A stretch of DNA of 64,000 nt from Paracoccus salipaludis (GCF_002287065.1 NZ_NSJZ01000001.1:124001-188000); one strand, 5' to 3'; positions 26,348-36,422 are shown, numbered from the stretch's first letter. The notes: generated by a model not told the origin, from the letters alone. Numbers and translations are program-made.

Positions 26348-27828
26348 TGACCTTCACACTCGCCATCGTCGGACGGCCCAATGTCGGCAAGTCCACCCTG
26401 TTCAACCGCCTCGTGGGCAAGCGGCTGGCGCTGGTCGATGACCAGCCGGGCGTCACCCGCGACCTGCGCGAGGGCGACGCGCGCCTGGGCGACCTGCGCT
26501 TCGTCGTGATCGACTCGGCCGGCCTCGAGATGGTCGAGGACGATTCGCTGCAGGGCCGGATGCGGCGGCTGACCGAGCGCGCCGTGGACGAGGCCGACAT
26601 CTGCCTGTTCGTCATCGACGCCCGCGCGGGCGTCACGGCGGCGGACGAGTATTTCGCCGACATCCTGCGCAAGCGCGCCAAGCACGTCATCCTGGCCGCC
26701 AACAAGGCCGAGGGGGCCGCGGGCGAGGCCGGCGCGACCGAAGCCTGGTCGCTGGGGCTGGGCGAGCCGCTGCGCATCTCGGCCGAGCATGGCGAGGGGC
26801 TCGAGGACATCTACCGTGTCCTGAAGCCCCTGTCCGAGATCGTCGAGGCCGAGCGCCCCGCGCCCATCGCGCCGGAAACCGACGTCACCCTGACCGACGA
26901 GCAGGCGGAATCGGGCGAGGGTGCCGAGGACTGGCGCCCCAGCGCCGCCCGTCCCTTGCAGATCGCCGTGATCGGGCGGCCGAACGCGGGCAAGTCCACG
27001 CTGATCAACAAGATCATCGGCGAGGACCGGCTGCTGACCGGCCCCGAGGCGGGGATCACGCGCGACTCGATCTCGGTCAGGTCCGACTTCATGGGCACTC
27101 CGGTCCGCATCTTCGACACCGCGGGGATGCGGAAGAAGGCGCGGATCACCGACAAGGTGGAAAGGCTTTCCGTCGCGGACGGGTTGCGCGCGGTGCGCTT
27201 CGCCGAGGTCGTGGTGGTCCTGCTGGACGTGGCCATCCCCTTCGAGCAGCAGGACCTGCGCATCGCCGATTTCGCCGAAACCGAGGGCCGGGCGGTCGTG
27301 GTCGCCGCGAACAAGTGGGACCTCGAGGAAGACAAGCCGCAGAAGCTGAATGAGCTGCGCGAGGCCTTCGAGCGGCTGCTGCCGCAGCTCAAGGGCGCGC
27401 CCCTGGTCACCGTCTCGGCCCGCACGGGCAAGGGGCTGGACCGGCTGCACAATGCGATCCTGAAGGCGCATGAGGTCTGGAACCGCCGGATCAGCACGGC
27501 GCGGCTGAACCAGTGGCTGATCGCCATGACCGAGGCGCATCCGCCGCCCGCGCCGGGCGGCCGCCGCATCCGGCTGCGCTACATGACGCAGGTGAAGACG
27601 CGCCCGCCGGGTTTCGTCGTCATGGCCACGCACACAGACCAGATCCCCGAAAGCTATCGCCGCTATCTGGTCAACGGGCTGCGGCAGGATTTCGACCTGC
27701 CGGGAACGCCGATCCGGCTGACCTTCCGCGACCAGGGAACCAAGAACCCCTACAAGGACAAGTCGAACAAGCGGCAGACCGGGGCGCTGGCCAAGCACAA
27801 GGACCGGCAGAAGCCCAGGGAAGCGTGA
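26347..27828 (+). CDS. der: Ribosome assembly GTPase Der (EngA)
   Basis: The 493-residue GTPase has two tandem G domains, unique to Der, needed for 50S subunit assembly. G1 motifs are GRPNVGKST at about residue 9 and GRPNAGKST near residue 210. The G3 motifs are DSAGLE and DTAGMR, and the G4 motifs NKAE and NKWD. A C-terminal KH-like domain follows ([20 protein letters not shown]), ending in a basic tail. The first G4 reads NKAE rather than NKxD, as in several alphaproteobacterial Der proteins. It is the last gene of its operon. Confidence 0.98.
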   Translation: MTFTLAIVGRPNVGKSTLFNRLVGKRLALVDDQPGVTRDLREGDARLGDLRFVVIDSAGLEMVEDDSLQGRMRRLTERAVDEADICLFVIDARAGVTAADEYFADILRKRAKHVILAANKAEGAAGEAGATEAWSLGLGEPLRISAEHGEGLEDIYRVLKPLSEIVEAERPAPIAPETDVTLTDEQAESGEGAEDWRPSAARPLQIAVIGRPNAGKSTLINKIIGEDRLLTGPEAGITRDSISVRSDFMGTPVRIFDTAGMRKKARITDKVERLSVADGLRAVRFAEVVVVLLDVAIPFEQQDLRIADFAETEGRAVVVAANKWDLEEDKPQKLNELREAFERLLPQLKGAPLVTVSARTGKGLDRLHNAILKAHEVWNRRISTARLNQWLIAMTEAHPPPAPGGRRIRLRYMTQVKTRPPGFVVMATHTDQIPESYRRYLVNGLRQDFDLPGTPIRLTFRDQGTKNPYKDKSNKRQTGALAKHKDRQKPREA

Positions 27829-27857
27829 GCTTCGGCGCCGGACCGGGGCGCTGCCCC

Positions 27858-27875
27858 ATCGTCGTATACGACGAT
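27858..27875. repeat. 18-bp perfect palindrome downstream of der
   Basis: ATCGTCGTATACGACGAT is a perfect palindrome directly before copy D of the dispersed element. It could form a strong hairpin at the 3' end of the der transcript, followed by CCCGGGATATTT rather than a U-run. A short GGGGCGCTGCCCC hairpin lies just before it. Confidence 0.7.
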
Positions 27876-27890
27876 CCCGGGATATTTGCC
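27876..27890 (+). repeat. Dispersed intergenic element, copy D
   Basis: CCCGGGATATTTGCC has the GGGATATTT core but lacks the GAAGAAG end. It follows two hairpins between der and the convergent iminopeptidase gene. Confidence 0.5.
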
Positions 27891-27915
27891 TCCGGCCCGA
27901 GGACCGCGGCTTGCG

Positions 27916-28893
27916 TCAGTCGAGGCCCGCCATCGCCTGCATGACCCGGACAAGCTCAGCCGCGATGCGGGGCTCGGTCAGGGCATGGCCCGAGGCGGGG
28001 ATCATGCGCAGTTCGGCCCTTGCCCAGCCTTGGGCCAGCGTCCAGGCGCTGAGCGGCGGGCAGACCATGTCGTAGCGGCCCTGCACGATCACGGCGGGCA
28101 GGTGCTCGATCCGGCGGCGGTCGCGCAGAAGCTGGCCTTCGTCCAGGAAGCAGGCATGGACGAAATAATGGTTTTCCAGCCGGGCGAAGGCGCGCGCATA
28201 GGCAGGCGGCGCATGGCCGGGCGAGCCGTTGTCCAGTCCCGCCAGCGCATTTTCCCAGGCGAGCCAGGGCATGGCATAGCGCGTCTCGATCGCCGGGTCC
28301 CCGCTGAACAGGCGCCGGTGATAGGCCGCGACCAAGTCGCCCCGCTCGGGTTCCGGGATCACGTCGCGGAAGCGCTGCCAGAGTTCCGGCCAGAAGCGGC
28401 CCGCGCCGCCGCCGTAGAACCAGTCGAGTTCCGATTGCTGGCCGAGGAAGACCCCGCGCAGCACCAGCGCCGACACGGCGTCCGGCCGGGCCTCGGCATA
28501 GGCGAGCGCCAGCGTCGCGCCCCAGGAGCCGCCGAACAGCACCGCCGGGGGCAGGCGAAGCTCGGCCCGGATCGCGTCGATGTCCGACAGAAGATGCCCG
28601 GTGGTGTTGGCCATCACCGAGGCATGGGGCTGCGAGCGTCCGCAGCCCCGCTGGTCGAACAGCACGATCCGCCAGTGCCCGGGGTCGAAGAAGCGCCGCA
28701 TCATCGGGCTGCAGCCGCCGCCGGGGCCGCCGTGCAGGACCATGACGGGGCGGCCCTGCGGGTTGCCGCATTGCTCGACATAGATGCGGTGGCCGTCGCC
28801 CCGGTCGATCATGCGCGCGTCAAAGGGCTCGATCGGCGGGTAAAGCCGCCCGTGCGAGGGTGACGCGGCGTTTCGGTCTGCCATGCGGTCCAT
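27916..28893 (-). CDS. pip: Proline iminopeptidase
   Basis: The 325-residue alpha/beta hydrolase of family S33 releases N-terminal proline from peptides in the cytoplasm. [14 protein letters not shown] is the oxyanion-hole loop, [14 protein letters not shown] holds the nucleophile Ser (GGSWG, typical of proline iminopeptidases), [13 protein letters not shown] the Asp and [10 protein letters not shown] the His. [13 protein letters not shown] is also diagnostic. Start options are ATG 28893 (MDRMADRN) and ATG 28884; a promoter-like pair ends only nine bases before 28893, so the transcript could be almost leaderless. Confidence 0.94.
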   Translation of the reverse strand: MDRMADRNAASPSHGRLYPPIEPFDARMIDRGDGHRIYVEQCGNPQGRPVMVLHGGPGGGCSPMMRRFFDPGHWRIVLFDQRGCGRSQPHASVMANTTGHLLSDIDAIRAELRLPPAVLFGGSWGATLALAYAEARPDAVSALVLRGVFLGQQSELDWFYGGGAGRFWPELWQRFRDVIPEPERGDLVAAYHRRLFSGDPAIETRYAMPWLAWENALAGLDNGSPGHAPPAYARAFARLENHYFVHACFLDEGQLLRDRRRIEHLPAVIVQGRYDMVCPPLSAWTLAQGWARAELRMIPASGHALTEPRIAAELVRVMQAMAGLD

Positions 28894-28901
28894 GTCCAAG
28901 A

Positions 28902-28929
28902 TATATACCGCCCCGCGGCAGGACGCCAA
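28902..28929 (-). promoter_or_regulatory. Probable sigma70-type promoter of pip
   Basis: On the minus strand TTGGCG is followed after 16 bases by TATATA (extended TATATAT), the best -10 box in the window. The predicted start of transcription falls about two bases before the upstream ATG at 28893 and about ten before 28884. Confidence 0.5.
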
Positions 28930-28953
28930 CCGGCGCAGAACGAGGGACTTGAG

Positions 28954-29700
28954 ATGGACGCAACCGGACCCAGCAGCATCGACGCGGCCGAGGTCGCCAA
29001 GTTCCAGGCGATGGCCGCCGAATGGTGGGACCCGGCGGGCAAGTTCAAGCCGCTGCACATGCTGAACCCGGTTCGGCTGGACTATATCACGGGCCAGATC
29101 GCCGCCGAGTTCGGGCGCGACCGCAGGTCCCTGCGGCCCTTCGAGGGTCTGCGCCTGCTGGACATCGGCTGCGGCGGCGGGCTGGTGGCCGAGCCCATGG
29201 CGCGGCTGGGGGCCACCGTCACGGGCGCGGATGCGGCGGCCGAGAACATCGAGGTCGCGCGCGTCCATGCCGCCCAGTCGGACCTGCCCATCGACTATCG
29301 CGCGACCACCGCCGAGGCGATCCTGGCCGAAGGCGCCCGCTTCGACGTGGTGCTGGCGCTGGAGATCGTCGAGCACGTGGCCGACCCGCAGGCCTTTGTC
29401 GCCACCTGTGCGCGGCTTCTGCGGCCGGGGGGGCTGCTAATCGCCTCGACGCTGAACCGCACGCCGCAAAGCTTCGCCGCCGCCATCGTCGGGGCCGAAT
29501 GGATCATGCGCTGGCTGCCGCGCGGCACGCATGAATGGTCGCGCTTCATCCGCCCCGACGAACTGGCGGGCATGTTCGAGGCGGCGGGCGTCGGCGTGGT
29601 GGACCGCAGCGGGATGGTCTTCAACCCGCTCGGCTGGTCATGGTCGCTGTCCAAGCGCGACCTGTCGGTGAACTACCTGGTGACGGGGGTGAGGCAGTAA
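28954..29700 (+). CDS. ubiG: Ubiquinone biosynthesis O-methyltransferase
   Basis: The 248-residue SAM-dependent enzyme performs both O-methylations in ubiquinone synthesis. The start [20 protein letters not shown] and the segment [15 protein letters not shown] are hallmark UbiG sequences. SAM motif I is [19 protein letters not shown], and the membrane-binding segment [22 protein letters not shown] is also recognisable. It faces pip and converges on the marR gene. Confidence 0.97.
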   Translation: MDATGPSSIDAAEVAKFQAMAAEWWDPAGKFKPLHMLNPVRLDYITGQIAAEFGRDRRSLRPFEGLRLLDIGCGGGLVAEPMARLGATVTGADAAAENIEVARVHAAQSDLPIDYRATTAEAILAEGARFDVVLALEIVEHVADPQAFVATCARLLRPGGLLIASTLNRTPQSFAAAIVGAEWIMRWLPRGTHEWSRFIRPDELAGMFEAAGVGVVDRSGMVFNPLGWSWSLSKRDLSVNYLVTGVRQ

Positions 29701-29703
29701 GGC

Positions 29704-30156
29704 TTACGCCTCTTCCTCAAGCCGCTCGCGCAACCGGCGCAGGACGGGCAGGGCGCGGCGGACCTCGGACGGGCCGATGTCGCGGACGACCTCGGTCAGG
29801 CGCGGCAGAAAGGCCGCCAGCGCCGCGTCGCGCGCCACCCGCCCCGAGGGGCTGATGCCCACCCACTTGCGTCGCGCGTCGTCCCAGTCGGGCCGGACAT
29901 GGACATGGCCCGCCCATTCGAGGCGACTGATGGTGTTGGTCATGGCGCTGCGGTTGACGTGGAAGGCCTCGGCCAACTGCGCGGGCGTGCGTTCCTCGTT
30001 CAGGTGGGCAAGCAGGTTCAGCACCGAGAAATGCGACAGCTGCATCCCCTTGGGCAGGGCGCGTGTGACCATCGCGCGGGCCATCTGTTCGCTGATGATG
30101 ACCTCGGCGAATAGGCTGGCCGCCAGCGAGGCGGTGGATTCGCCGTCGTCGCTCAT
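29704..30156 (-). CDS. MarR-family transcription regulator
   Basis: The 150-residue protein has the winged-helix layout of MarR: LSHFSVLNLLAHLNEERTPAQLAEAFHVNRSAMTNTISRLE across the recognition helix (in pieces), then the wing VRPDWDDARRKWVGISPSG. Flanking helices form the dimer interface. The ATG overlaps the stop of the upstream nitrilase-family gene, so the two are co-expressed. Ligand and targets are unknown. Confidence 0.92.
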   Translation of the reverse strand: MSDDGESTASLAASLFAEVIISEQMARAMVTRALPKGMQLSHFSVLNLLAHLNEERTPAQLAEAFHVNRSAMTNTISRLEWAGHVHVRPDWDDARRKWVGISPSGRVARDAALAAFLPRLTEVVRDIGPSEVRRALPVLRRLRERLEEEA

Positions 30157-30992
30157 GGCCCCCAGACCACGGGATCGTGGCGCCAGGCGGGAACGCGGCT
30201 GCGGGCGTCGTCCACGAGGGCCATGTCCAGATCGACGGGCGTGACGCCGGGCTCAGTGCCCGCGTCGGCCAGCACCTCGCCCCAGGGTGCCACGGCCAGC
30301 GAACGGCCATAGCTTTCGCGGGGCTTCTTGCCGGGGCTGTGGGGCGCGGGGTGGGTGCCGGTCTGGGCGGCGGCCAGCACGAAGCAGCCCGTCTCGATGG
30401 CGCGGGCGCGCAGAAGCACGTCCCAATGCGCCTCGCCCGTCTGGGGATGGAAGGCCGAGGGAACGATAAGGACCCGCGCGCCGGCCTTGGCGAGCCTGCG
30501 GTAAAGCGCGGGAAAGCGCAGGTCGTAGCAGACCGTCATCCCGATGGGCTCGGGGCCCTGCGCCAGCACTGCCTGGTCGCCGGGCCGGAAGGTGCGGCTT
30601 TCGCAGAAGCTCTCGCCTTCCGAGATGGTGGCGTCGAACATGTGGATCTTGTCGTAACGCGCGGCGATTTCCCCGTCGGGCGCGAGAAGAAAGCTGCGGT
30701 TGACGAAACGGTCCTCGGCCGGGTCGTCCTGGCGCAGGGACAGCGATCCGACCGACAGCCAGACGCCAAGCTCGCGCGCGGCGTCGCGCAGGGCGGCCAG
30801 CGTGGGGTCCTCGCTTTCGGGGACCAGCAGCGCGCGCTGGCGGTCGCGGTCGGGGGTCAGGATGTTCGTGGCTTCGGGCGTCAGCAGCAGGGTCGCGCCG
30901 CCCGCCGCCGCCTGGCGCACGAAGTCCAGCGTCACGGGCAGGTTGGCCGCCGGATCGTCGCCGACGTTCAACTGGATCAGGGCGGCGCGCAT
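30153..30992 (-). CDS. Carbon-nitrogen hydrolase (nitrilase superfamily, Nit1-like)
   Basis: The 279-residue enzyme shows the Glu-Lys-Cys triad: Glu in TLLLTPEATNIL, Lys in ARYDKIHMFD and Cys in MTVCYDLRFPALYRRL. FHPQTGEAHWDVLLRARAIE is typical of the Nit1/NitFhit-type branch, whose members deaminate damaged metabolites such as deaminated glutathione. Its place directly after grxC, a glutathione-dependent redox gene, suits that role, but this is inference. It starts three bases after the grxC stop. Confidence 0.9.
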   Translation of the reverse strand: MRAALIQLNVGDDPAANLPVTLDFVRQAAAGGATLLLTPEATNILTPDRDRQRALLVPESEDPTLAALRDAARELGVWLSVGSLSLRQDDPAEDRFVNRSFLLAPDGEIAARYDKIHMFDATISEGESFCESRTFRPGDQAVLAQGPEPIGMTVCYDLRFPALYRRLAKAGARVLIVPSAFHPQTGEAHWDVLLRARAIETGCFVLAAAQTGTHPAPHSPGKKPRESYGRSLAVAPWGEVLADAGTEPGVTPVDLDMALVDDARSRVPAWRHDPVVWGP

Positions 30993-30995
30993 GGA

Positions 30996-31256
30996 TTACA
31001 GGCCCAGCAGCGCGTCCAGCTTTCCCTGCCGGTCCAGCGCGTGGATGTCATCCGAGCCGCCCACGTGCGTCCCGTCGATGAAGATCTGCGGCACGGTGCG
31101 GCGGCCGTGGGCGCGCTGGGTCATCTCGACCCGGCGCCCGGGCTCGCGGCCGACGTCGATCAGTTCGTAATCCACGCCCTTCTTCTGCAGAAGCCCGCGC
31201 GCGGCGTGGCAGTAGGGGCAGCTCTGGGTGGCGTAGATCTCGACGCGGGCGGTCAT
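30996..31256 (-). CDS. grxC: Glutaredoxin 3
   Basis: The 86-residue dithiol glutaredoxin has active site CPYC (ATQSCPYCHAARGLL) near residues 12-15, the cis-Pro loop RRTVPQIFIDG and the glutathione-binding GGSDDIHAL. It reduces protein disulfides at the cost of glutathione. The ATG at 31256 gives a full-length domain; upstream codons show no conservation pattern. It probably leads the grxC-nitrilase-marR transcript. Confidence 0.96.
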   Translation of the reverse strand: MTARVEIYATQSCPYCHAARGLLQKKGVDYELIDVGREPGRRVEMTQRAHGRRTVPQIFIDGTHVGGSDDIHALDRQGKLDALLGL

Positions 31257-31468
31257 GGCAAGGCTCCTGTCAGGCGATGGTGATGATCTAGGGGCGAACA
31301 CCCCGGCGCACCAGATGGGCGAGCGCCCCGGCGCGACGCAACCGCAACGCGGCGGGCGCGGGCCCGTTCCCCGGGCAGCGGCTGTCACGCGGGCGTCGCA
31401 GTTGCTTGTCAGGCAGGGCCCACGCCCCTATATGCCCGGTTTCCCTTTGCCGCCCGAGGCTTCCGCCC

Positions 31469-32569
31469 ATGACCGAACCGCAGACGCCCTTCTACCTGAT
31501 CGACCGCGCCAAGCTGCAGGCGAACATGGACAAGATGGCGCGGCTGCGCGAGCGGTCCGGCGCCAAGACCCTGCTGGCCCTGAAATGCTTCGCCACCTGG
31601 GGCGTCTTCGACCAGATGTCGCAGTTCATGGACGGCACCACCTCGTCTTCGCTGAACGAATTGCGGCTGGGGCGCGAGAAGTTCGGCGGCGAGACCCACG
31701 CCTATTCCGTCGCCTGGGCCGATCACGAGATCGACGAGGCGGTGGGCTACGCCGACAAGATCATCTTCAACTCGCTCGGCCAGCTCGACCGCTTCGCCGA
31801 CAGGGCGCAGGGGATCGCGCGCGGGCTGCGGCTGAACCCGCGCTTCTCGACCAGCGGCTTCGACCTGGCCGACCCGGCGCGCCAGTTCTCGCGCCTGGGC
31901 GAATGGGACATGGCGCGGCTGGAACAGGCGCTGGACCGGATCACCGGCGTCATGATCCACTACAACTGCGAGAACCGGGACTTCGATCTCTTTTCGGGCC
32001 AGCTCGACCGGATCGAGGCCGAGTTCGGCGGCTTCCTGGAAAAGCTGAAATGGGTCAGCCTCGGCGGCGGCATCCATTTCACCGGCGAGGGCTATCCGCT
32101 GGACGCCCTGGCAGACCGGCTCAGGGCGTTTGCGGACCGCTTCGGCGTGCAGGTCTACCTGGAACCGGGCGAGGCGAGCATCACCGGCACCACGACGCTG
32201 GAACTCACGGTGCTGGACATCCTGAACAACGGGAAAGAGGTCGCGGTCGTGGACAGCTCGATCGAGGCGCACATGCTCGACCTGCTGATCTACCGCGAGA
32301 ACGCGAAGCTGCCGCAGGACGGCGCGCATGAATACCAGATCGCGGGCAAGTCCTGCCTTGCGGGCGACATCTTCGGCGACGGGCGCTTTCCCGCGCCGCT
32401 GAAGGTCGGCGACCGCATCAGCGTGCAGGACGCGGCCGGCTACACCATGGTCAAGAAGAACTGGTTCAACGGCGTCGCCATGCCCGCCATCTGCATCCGC
32501 GAGCTTGACGGCCGCATCACGACCGTCCGCTCGTTCGGTTACGACGACTACCGGGACTCGCTGTCCTGA
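31469..32569 (+). CDS. nspC: Carboxyspermidine/carboxynorspermidine decarboxylase
   Basis: The 366-residue PLP enzyme belongs to the alanine-racemase-fold decarboxylases. KTLLALKCFATWGVF holds the PLP-binding Lys, HYNCENRDF and SLGGGIHFTGEGYPL are typical, and EPGEASITGTTTLELTV plus CLAGDIFGDGRF cover the PLP phosphate and active-site regions. It performs the last step of the alternative polyamine route, decarboxylating carboxyspermidine to spermidine (or the nor-form). The ATG at 31469 is preferred over 31406. The dehydrogenase for the previous step follows directly. Confidence 0.94.
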   Translation: MTEPQTPFYLIDRAKLQANMDKMARLRERSGAKTLLALKCFATWGVFDQMSQFMDGTTSSSLNELRLGREKFGGETHAYSVAWADHEIDEAVGYADKIIFNSLGQLDRFADRAQGIARGLRLNPRFSTSGFDLADPARQFSRLGEWDMARLEQALDRITGVMIHYNCENRDFDLFSGQLDRIEAEFGGFLEKLKWVSLGGGIHFTGEGYPLDALADRLRAFADRFGVQVYLEPGEASITGTTTLELTVLDILNNGKEVAVVDSSIEAHMLDLLIYRENAKLPQDGAHEYQIAGKSCLAGDIFGDGRFPAPLKVGDRISVQDAAGYTMVKKNWFNGVAMPAICIRELDGRITTVRSFGYDDYRDSLS

Positions 32570-32596
32570 CCCCAACCTCGAAAGGAGATCGCTGCG

Positions 32597-33829
32597 GTGG
32601 CTAAACCCAACGTCCTCATCATCGGCGCCGGCGGCGTCGCCCAGGTCGTGGCCCACAAGGTCGCGCAATGGTCGGGCGAGTTCGGCGAGATCCACATGGC
32701 GAACCGGACCCAGTCCAAGGCCGACGCCATTGTCGAGGGGATCAGGACGAAGGGCCACGCGAAAGGCCGCACGATCACGACCCACGCGCTGGACGCGATG
32801 GACAGCGCCGCGGTCGCCGACCTGATCCGCAGGACCGGCGCGAAGATCGTCATCAACGTGGGCTCGTCCTTCGTGAACATGACGGTGCTGCAGGGCTGCA
32901 TCGACGCCGGCGCGGCCTATATCGACACCGCGATCCACGAGGACCCGGCGAAGATCTGCGAAACGCCGCCGTGGTACGGCAACTACGAATGGAAGCGGCG
33001 CGAGGCCGTCGAGGCGGCCGGCATCACCGCCGTCTTGGGCGCGGGCTTCGATCCCGGCGTCGTCAACGCCTATGCCCGGCTGGCCGAGGACGAGTATTTC
33101 GACACGGTCGAGTCGATCGACATCGTGGACATCAACGCGGGTTCGCACGGCCGCTATTTCGCCACGAACTTCGACCCCGAGATCAACTTCCGCGAATTCA
33201 CCGGCACCGTCTATTCCTGGCAGGGCGGCGAGTGGCGCGAGAACGCGATGTTCGAGGTCGGGCGCGAGTGGGACCTGCCGGTGGTCGGCAAGCAGACCGC
33301 CTATCTCTCGGGCCATGACGAGGTCCACAGCCTGTCCGCGCGCTATCCGCAGGCCGACGTGCGCTTCTGGATGGGATTCGGGCCGCATTACATCAACGTC
33401 TTCACCGTGCTGAAGAACCTCGGCCTTCTGTCCGAGCAGCCCGTCCGCACCGCCGAGGGGCAGGAGGTCGTGCCGCTCAAGCTCGTCAAGGCCGTGCTGC
33501 CCGACCCGGCGAGCCTCGCGCCGGACTATACCGGCAAGACCTGCATCGGCGACCTTGTGAAGGGCACCCGCGACGGCCAGTCGGGCGAGGTCTTCATCTA
33601 CAACGTGGCCGACCATCGGGAAGCCTACGAGGAAGTCGGCAGCCAGGGCATCAGCTACACGGCGGGCGTGCCCCCGGTCGCGGCCGCGATCCTGATCGCG
33701 CGCGGCCCCTGGGACGTGAAGCGCATGGCCAATGTGGAGGACCTGCCCGCCCGTCCCTTCCTGGAACTGCTGGGCGAGATGGGCCTGCCCACCCGCGTGA
33801 TCGACGCGGATGGCGACCGCCCGATCTGA
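32597..33829 (+). CDS. Carboxyspermidine/carboxynorspermidine dehydrogenase (saccharopine dehydrogenase family)
   Basis: The 410-residue protein begins with a Rossmann motif (VLIIGAGGVAQVVAHKVAQ) and belongs to the LYS9-like saccharopine dehydrogenase family. It condenses putrescine (or diaminopropane) with aspartate semialdehyde and reduces the imine, giving carboxyspermidine (or carboxynorspermidine). GAGFDPGVVNAYARLAEDEYF and DINAGSHGRYFATNFDPEIN are typical of this branch. The start is GTG with a strong AAAGGAG site at 32581. With the upstream decarboxylase it forms a complete two-step pathway. Confidence 0.93.
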   Translation: MAKPNVLIIGAGGVAQVVAHKVAQWSGEFGEIHMANRTQSKADAIVEGIRTKGHAKGRTITTHALDAMDSAAVADLIRRTGAKIVINVGSSFVNMTVLQGCIDAGAAYIDTAIHEDPAKICETPPWYGNYEWKRREAVEAAGITAVLGAGFDPGVVNAYARLAEDEYFDTVESIDIVDINAGSHGRYFATNFDPEINFREFTGTVYSWQGGEWRENAMFEVGREWDLPVVGKQTAYLSGHDEVHSLSARYPQADVRFWMGFGPHYINVFTVLKNLGLLSEQPVRTAEGQEVVPLKLVKAVLPDPASLAPDYTGKTCIGDLVKGTRDGQSGEVFIYNVADHREAYEEVGSQGISYTAGVPPVAAAILIARGPWDVKRMANVEDLPARPFLELLGEMGLPTRVIDADGDRPI

Positions 33830-33923
33830 GACGGGGCAGGGGCGGGCCGTTCGGGTCCGCCACCTTGCCGGCCCGGAAAAGGCCGCCCGACAGGCGTGCC
33901 CGTCGCGGGTCGTGTCGCGGGCC

Positions 33924-33952
33924 TTGCATTCGGGGTGATCTTCCCCTATCTA
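33924..33952 (+). promoter_or_regulatory. Probable promoter of rimP-nusA-ylxR-infB
   Basis: TTGCAT and TATCTA are separated by exactly 17 bases. Transcription would start near 33959, giving a leader of about 85 bases that contains the terminator at 34001-34025. Confidence 0.55.
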
Positions 33953-34000
33953 GACCTCACAGCGGCGCGGGGGTCCAAACTTCGCCCACCGGATGCTTGC

Positions 34001-34025
34001 ACGGGCCGCCTGACGGCCCGTTTTT
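34001..34025 (+). terminator. Intrinsic terminator inside the rimP leader (attenuator candidate)
   Basis: An 8-bp stem ACGGGCCG / CGGCCCGT with loop CCTGA is followed by a U-run (TTTTTCATTTTC), 18 bases before the rimP start. It lies downstream of the predicted promoter at 33924, so it could stop the operon's own transcript early. It might instead serve the upstream polyamine genes, whose stop is 171 bases before it. Confidence 0.75.
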
Positions 34026-34043
34026 CATTTTCAGGATCGGACA

Positions 34044-34721
34044 ATGACCGACCTCATCGCCAAGACCGCCATCGACCGGCGCCTGGCCGAGATCATCCAG
34101 CCGGTGATCGAGGGCATGGGCTTCGAACTCGTGCGCATCCGCCTGCAGGGCGGCAAGACCGCCACGCTGCAGATCATGGCCGACCGCCCCGAGGGCGGCA
34201 TCAACGTCGAGGACTGCGCCGAGATCTCGACCGCGGTCAGCGCCACGCTGGATGTCGAGGACCCGCTCGAGGACGCCTATCATCTGGAAGTCTCCAGCCC
34301 CGGCATCGACCGGCCGCTGACGCGCCTCAAGGACTTCGCCACCTTCGAGGGCTATGACGCGCGGCTGGAAACCAACCAGCCCATCGACGGCCGCAAGCGC
34401 TTCAAGGGCGTGCTGGCGGGCGTCGAGGGGGACGAGGTCCTGCTGAACATCGAGGAGCAGGGCCAGACCCATACCATCGGCCTGAACTTCGACCTTCTGG
34501 CCGACGCCAAGCTTCTGCTGACCGACGAGCTGATCGCGCTGATGCTGAAGCAGCGGAAAGAGGCGGGCACGCTGCCCCCCGGCGCCGAAGCGGGCGCGGG
34601 CATCGGCGACGGCCGCGCGATCGACCCGGACGACGCGGGCTTCGACGAGATCGAAATGGATGACGAGGGGCTGGACCCCGAAACCGAACAGGGCGGCCGT
34701 GATGCCGCGACCAAGGAGTGA
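34044..34721 (+). CDS. rimP: Ribosome maturation factor RimP
   Basis: The 225-residue protein assists 30S subunit maturation. [32 protein letters not shown] (first domain) and [28 protein letters not shown] (in parts) are classic RimP sequences. An acidic C-terminal extension of about 50 residues ([16 protein letters not shown]) is longer than in E. coli but usual in alphaproteobacteria. It opens the operon; nusA starts three bases after its stop. Confidence 0.96.
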   Translation: MTDLIAKTAIDRRLAEIIQPVIEGMGFELVRIRLQGGKTATLQIMADRPEGGINVEDCAEISTAVSATLDVEDPLEDAYHLEVSSPGIDRPLTRLKDFATFEGYDARLETNQPIDGRKRFKGVLAGVEGDEVLLNIEEQGQTHTIGLNFDLLADAKLLLTDELIALMLKQRKEAGTLPPGAEAGAGIGDGRAIDPDDAGFDEIEMDDEGLDPETEQGGRDAATKE

Positions 34722-34724
34722 TTG

Positions 34725-36404
34725 ATGGCCATCACCTCTGCCAACCAGCTTGAACTGCTGCAGACCGCCGAGGCGGTCGCGCGCGAGAAGATGATCGACC
34801 CGGGCCTCGTCATCGAGGCGATGGAGGACAGCCTCGCCCGCGCGGCCAAGTCGCGTTACGGTGCGGAAATGGACATCCGGGTCGTGATCGACCGCAAGAC
34901 CGGCAACGCGCGCTTCACCCGCGTCCGCACCGTGGTCGAGGATGATGCGGTCGAGAACTACCAGGCGCAGTTCACCGCCCGCGACGCCAAGCCCTATTTC
35001 GAGGTCCGCAAGGACGCCCGCTGGCTGCGCGACGGCGCGCCGGTCGAGGCTTTCTCGGGCGGCCCGCAGGTCGGCGACATCTTCGAGGAGCAGGTGCCCC
35101 CGGTCGAGCTGGGCCGCATCGCCGCGCAATCGGCCAAGCAGGTGATCCTGCAGCGCGTCCGCGAGGCCGAGCGCGACCGCCAGTACGAGGAATTCAAGGA
35201 CCGCGCCGGCACCATCATCAACGGTGTCGTCAAGCGCGAGGAATACGGCAACATCATCGTGGACGTGGGCCGCGGCGAGGCCATCCTGCGCCGCAACGAG
35301 AAGATCGGCCGCGAAAGCTATCGCCCGAACGACCGCATCCGCGCCTATGTCAAGGACGTGCGGCGCGAGGCCCGTGGCCCGCAGATCTTCCTGTCGCGCA
35401 CCGACCCGCAGTTCATGGCCGAGCTGTTCAAGATGGAAGTGCCGGAAATCTACGACGGCGTCATCGAGATCAAGGCCGTGGCCCGCGACCCCGGCTCGCG
35501 CGCGAAGATCGCCGTGATCTCGTATGACAACTCGATCGACCCGGTCGGCGCCTGCGTCGGCATGCGCGGCAGCCGCGTGCAGGCCGTGGTGGGCGAGCTT
35601 CAGGGCGAGAAGATCGATATCATCCCGTGGTCCGAGGACCAGGCGACGTTCCTGGTGAACGCGCTGCAGCCCGCCGAGGTCGCCAAGGTCGTCCTGGACG
35701 AGGAGGGCGGCAACCGCATCGAGGTCGTGGTCCCCGAAGAGCAGCTTTCGCTGGCCATCGGACGGCGCGGCCAGAACGTGCGCCTTGCCTCGCAGTTGAC
35801 CGGCCTCGACATCGACATCCTCACCGAGGAAGAGGAATCCAAGCGCCGCCAGGCCGAGTTCAACGCCCGCACCCAGCTGTTCATGGACACGCTGGACCTG
35901 GACGAGTTCTTCGCGCAACTGCTGGTGGCCGAAGGCTTCACCAACCTCGAGGAAGTGGCCTACGTCGAGCTGGACGAGCTTCTGTCCATCGAGGGCGTGG
36001 ACGAGGGCACGGCCGAGGAACTCCAGGCCCGCGCCCGCGACCACCTGGAAGCGGCCAACCGCGCCGCGCTTGAAAAGGCGCGCGAACTGGGGGCCGAGGA
36101 CAGCCTGATCGAGTTCGAGGGCCTGACCCCGCAGATGGTCGAGGCGCTGGCCAAGGACGGCATCAAGACGCTGGAGGACTTCGCCACCTGCGCCGACTGG
36201 GAACTGGCCGGCGGCTGGACCACGCAGAACGGCCAGCGGACCAAGGACGACGGCATCTTGGAACCCTTCGGCGTGTCGCTGGAGCAGGCGCAGGACATGG
36301 TGATGACCGCCCGCGTCATGCTGGGCTGGGTGGACCCCGATGAACTGCACCCGGCCTCGGACGAGAACGAGGACGAGGCCGAAGCCGAGGAGGCCGGGGT
36401 GTAA
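34725..36404 (+). CDS. nusA: Transcription elongation/termination factor NusA
   Basis: The 559-residue protein has the N-terminal polymerase-binding domain ([19 protein letters not shown]), an S1 domain near 135-200 ([22 protein letters not shown]), two KH domains ([39 protein letters not shown]) and a C-terminal helix-hairpin-helix repeat ([19 protein letters not shown]). It controls pausing, termination and antitermination. An AAGGAG site lies 7 bases before ATG 34725; the TTG one codon upstream is unlikely. A hydrophilic acidic tail ends the protein. Confidence 0.98.
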   Translation: MAITSANQLELLQTAEAVAREKMIDPGLVIEAMEDSLARAAKSRYGAEMDIRVVIDRKTGNARFTRVRTVVEDDAVENYQAQFTARDAKPYFEVRKDARWLRDGAPVEAFSGGPQVGDIFEEQVPPVELGRIAAQSAKQVILQRVREAERDRQYEEFKDRAGTIINGVVKREEYGNIIVDVGRGEAILRRNEKIGRESYRPNDRIRAYVKDVRREARGPQIFLSRTDPQFMAELFKMEVPEIYDGVIEIKAVARDPGSRAKIAVISYDNSIDPVGACVGMRGSRVQAVVGELQGEKIDIIPWSEDQATFLVNALQPAEVAKVVLDEEGGNRIEVVVPEEQLSLAIGRRGQNVRLASQLTGLDIDILTEEEESKRRQAEFNARTQLFMDTLDLDEFFAQLLVAEGFTNLEEVAYVELDELLSIEGVDEGTAEELQARARDHLEAANRAALEKARELGAEDSLIEFEGLTPQMVEALAKDGIKTLEDFATCADWELAGGWTTQNGQRTKDDGILEPFGVSLEQAQDMVMTARVMLGWVDPDELHPASDENEDEAEAEEAGV

Positions 36405-36422
36405 CGCCCCGGGTCACGCCGC

